Assembly (NCBI RefSeq): GCF_002849595.1
Contig: NZ_NRQR01000013.1
Coordinates: 1-64,000, forward strand
Origin: Luteimonas rhizosphaerae
GTDB lineage: Bacteria > Pseudomonadota > Gammaproteobacteria > Xanthomonadales > Xanthomonadaceae
Direction of reading: 5' to 3'
DNA length: 64,000 nucleotides
Part shown: positions 63,512-64,000 of the stretch, piece after piece
How the letters are laid out: each line of letters begins with the position of its first letter
Numbering within the stretch: position 1 is the stretch's first letter
Program-made: the position numbers and the translations under genes
Notes under the pieces: model-generated
Told to the model about the DNA's origin: nothing
Database searches by the model: none
What the model saw: the letters and a program-made list of their open reading frames with translations, nothing else

Positions 63512-64000
63512 TCACTCGGCGGCGCGGAGCTGCGGATTGCGGAACACGGCGTCGACGCGGCGGAGGATCGAAGCGCTCATCTCGCGTTCCATCTCTGCCG
63601 ACAGCAGGTCGCGCTCGGAATCGGTACCGATCGCCTGCGTCGGAATCGACAGGTAATCGCGCGCGAGCTCGATCGCCTGCGCCGGCACGATGTCCTCGCC
63701 GTCCGCGTCGACCATCGAGAACACGACGCCATAGCGCAGCGTGAACTCCTGCGCACGCCCCTGGGCGTCGATGCTCAACGGCGTCGAAGCCCAGCGTTCC
63801 GACTCGATCCGCAACGTCGCCACGTCGGTCTGGCTGGCGCTGGCACGCTGCACACCCGCGCTGTCCAGCGACCGGTTCAGCAACTGGGCGAGACCGCTGT
63901 ACCGGTCGCGCGCCGTCACCTTCACCGGCCCGAGATCCGGCGGCAACGTCAGCGCGTTGCGCAGGTGGAAACCGCAGGCCGGCAGCAGGAGCACGAGGCC
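63512..64000 (-). CDS. lptE: LPS-assembly lipoprotein LptE (5' end outside window)
   Basis: LptE is the outer-membrane lipoprotein that plugs LptD and helps deliver lipopolysaccharide to the cell surface. The last 162 residues are visible; the start is beyond base 64000. The signal peptide end with lipobox LLPAC and the mature head GFHLRNALTLP match the family, as do LAQLLNRSLDSAGV and the C-terminal ERDLLSAEMEREMSASILRRVDAV. It is followed by holA, the normal order. The truncated signal peptide prevents a start call. Confidence 0.92.
   Translation of the reverse strand, partial: GLVLLLPACGFHLRNALTLPPDLGPVKVTARDRYSGLAQLLNRSLDSAGVQRASASQTDVATLRIESERWASTPLSIDAQGRAQEFTLRYGVVFSMVDADGEDIVPAQAIELARDYLSIPTQAIGTDSERDLLSAEMEREMSASILRRVDAVFRNPQLRAAE

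Overview
The window is about 70% GC, densely packed and almost entirely chromosomal housekeeping sequence. The gene order pyrH-frr-uppS-cdsA-dxr-rseP-bamA-lpxD-fabZ-lpxA-lpxB-rnhB-dnaE-accA, the minCDE locus, the lptE-holA-nadD-rsfS-rlmH run, a lipoprotein M2 peptidase and the protein sequences themselves point to a gammaproteobacterium of the Lysobacteraceae/Xanthomonadaceae (Luteimonas- or Lysobacter-like). That placement is inferred from gene content, not from a marker search. I see no rRNA, tRNA, insertion sequence, prophage or CRISPR array.

Layout. 0-2.2 kb: end of minC, then minD and minE; minE reads on without a stop into a putative metallopeptidase-like domain. 2.2-7.0 kb: a secreted protein, a lipoprotein M2 peptidase, and an MFS transporter with a membrane protein on the minus strand. 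7.1-10.4 kb: a tandem glycine riboswitch and gcvP. 10.6-15.8 kb: two convergent cyclic-di-GMP genes, the first behind a near-ideal sigma-54 promoter. 16.0-18.7 kb: a small hydrophilic protein and a large-subunit catalase (katE) whose upstream region carries two perfect inverted repeats. 18.9-22.1 kb: a tightly overlapping four-gene minus-strand operon (acyl-CoA dehydrogenase-like, PIG-L deacetylase, NodS-like methyltransferase, family 2 glycosyltransferase) of unknown product. 22.2-24.9 kb: a second-type UvrA. 25.1-43.2 kb: the long envelope, lipid A, isoprenoid and DNA replication run. 43.3-47.8 kb: a TPR membrane protein, an old-yellow-enzyme reductase, tilS, xseB and ispA. 48-52.6 kb: two DUF4870-type membrane proteins and the pmbA/yjgA/tldD protease locus. 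52.7-58.7 kb: maf-rng-yhdP. 58.8-64 kb: a SIMPL-domain protein, a small hydrophilic protein, tonB, then rlmH, rsfS, nadD, holA and the 3' part of lptE.

How the genes work together. The 25-43 kb block joins undecaprenyl phosphate and phospholipid supply (uppS, cdsA, dxr, and ispA further on), envelope stress proteolysis (rseP), outer-membrane assembly (bamA), lipid A synthesis (lpxD, lpxA, lpxB) and fatty acid synthesis (fabZ, accA). lptE, yhdP and tonB add further envelope transport functions.

Quality warning. Three genes expected to be essential are damaged within about 5 kb: dxr lacks about 20 conserved residues, bamA has an extra base, and lpxD lacks one base. The MinE fusion can also be explained by a single extra T. 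Sequencing or assembly error is the simplest explanation and should be tested before any biological interpretation.
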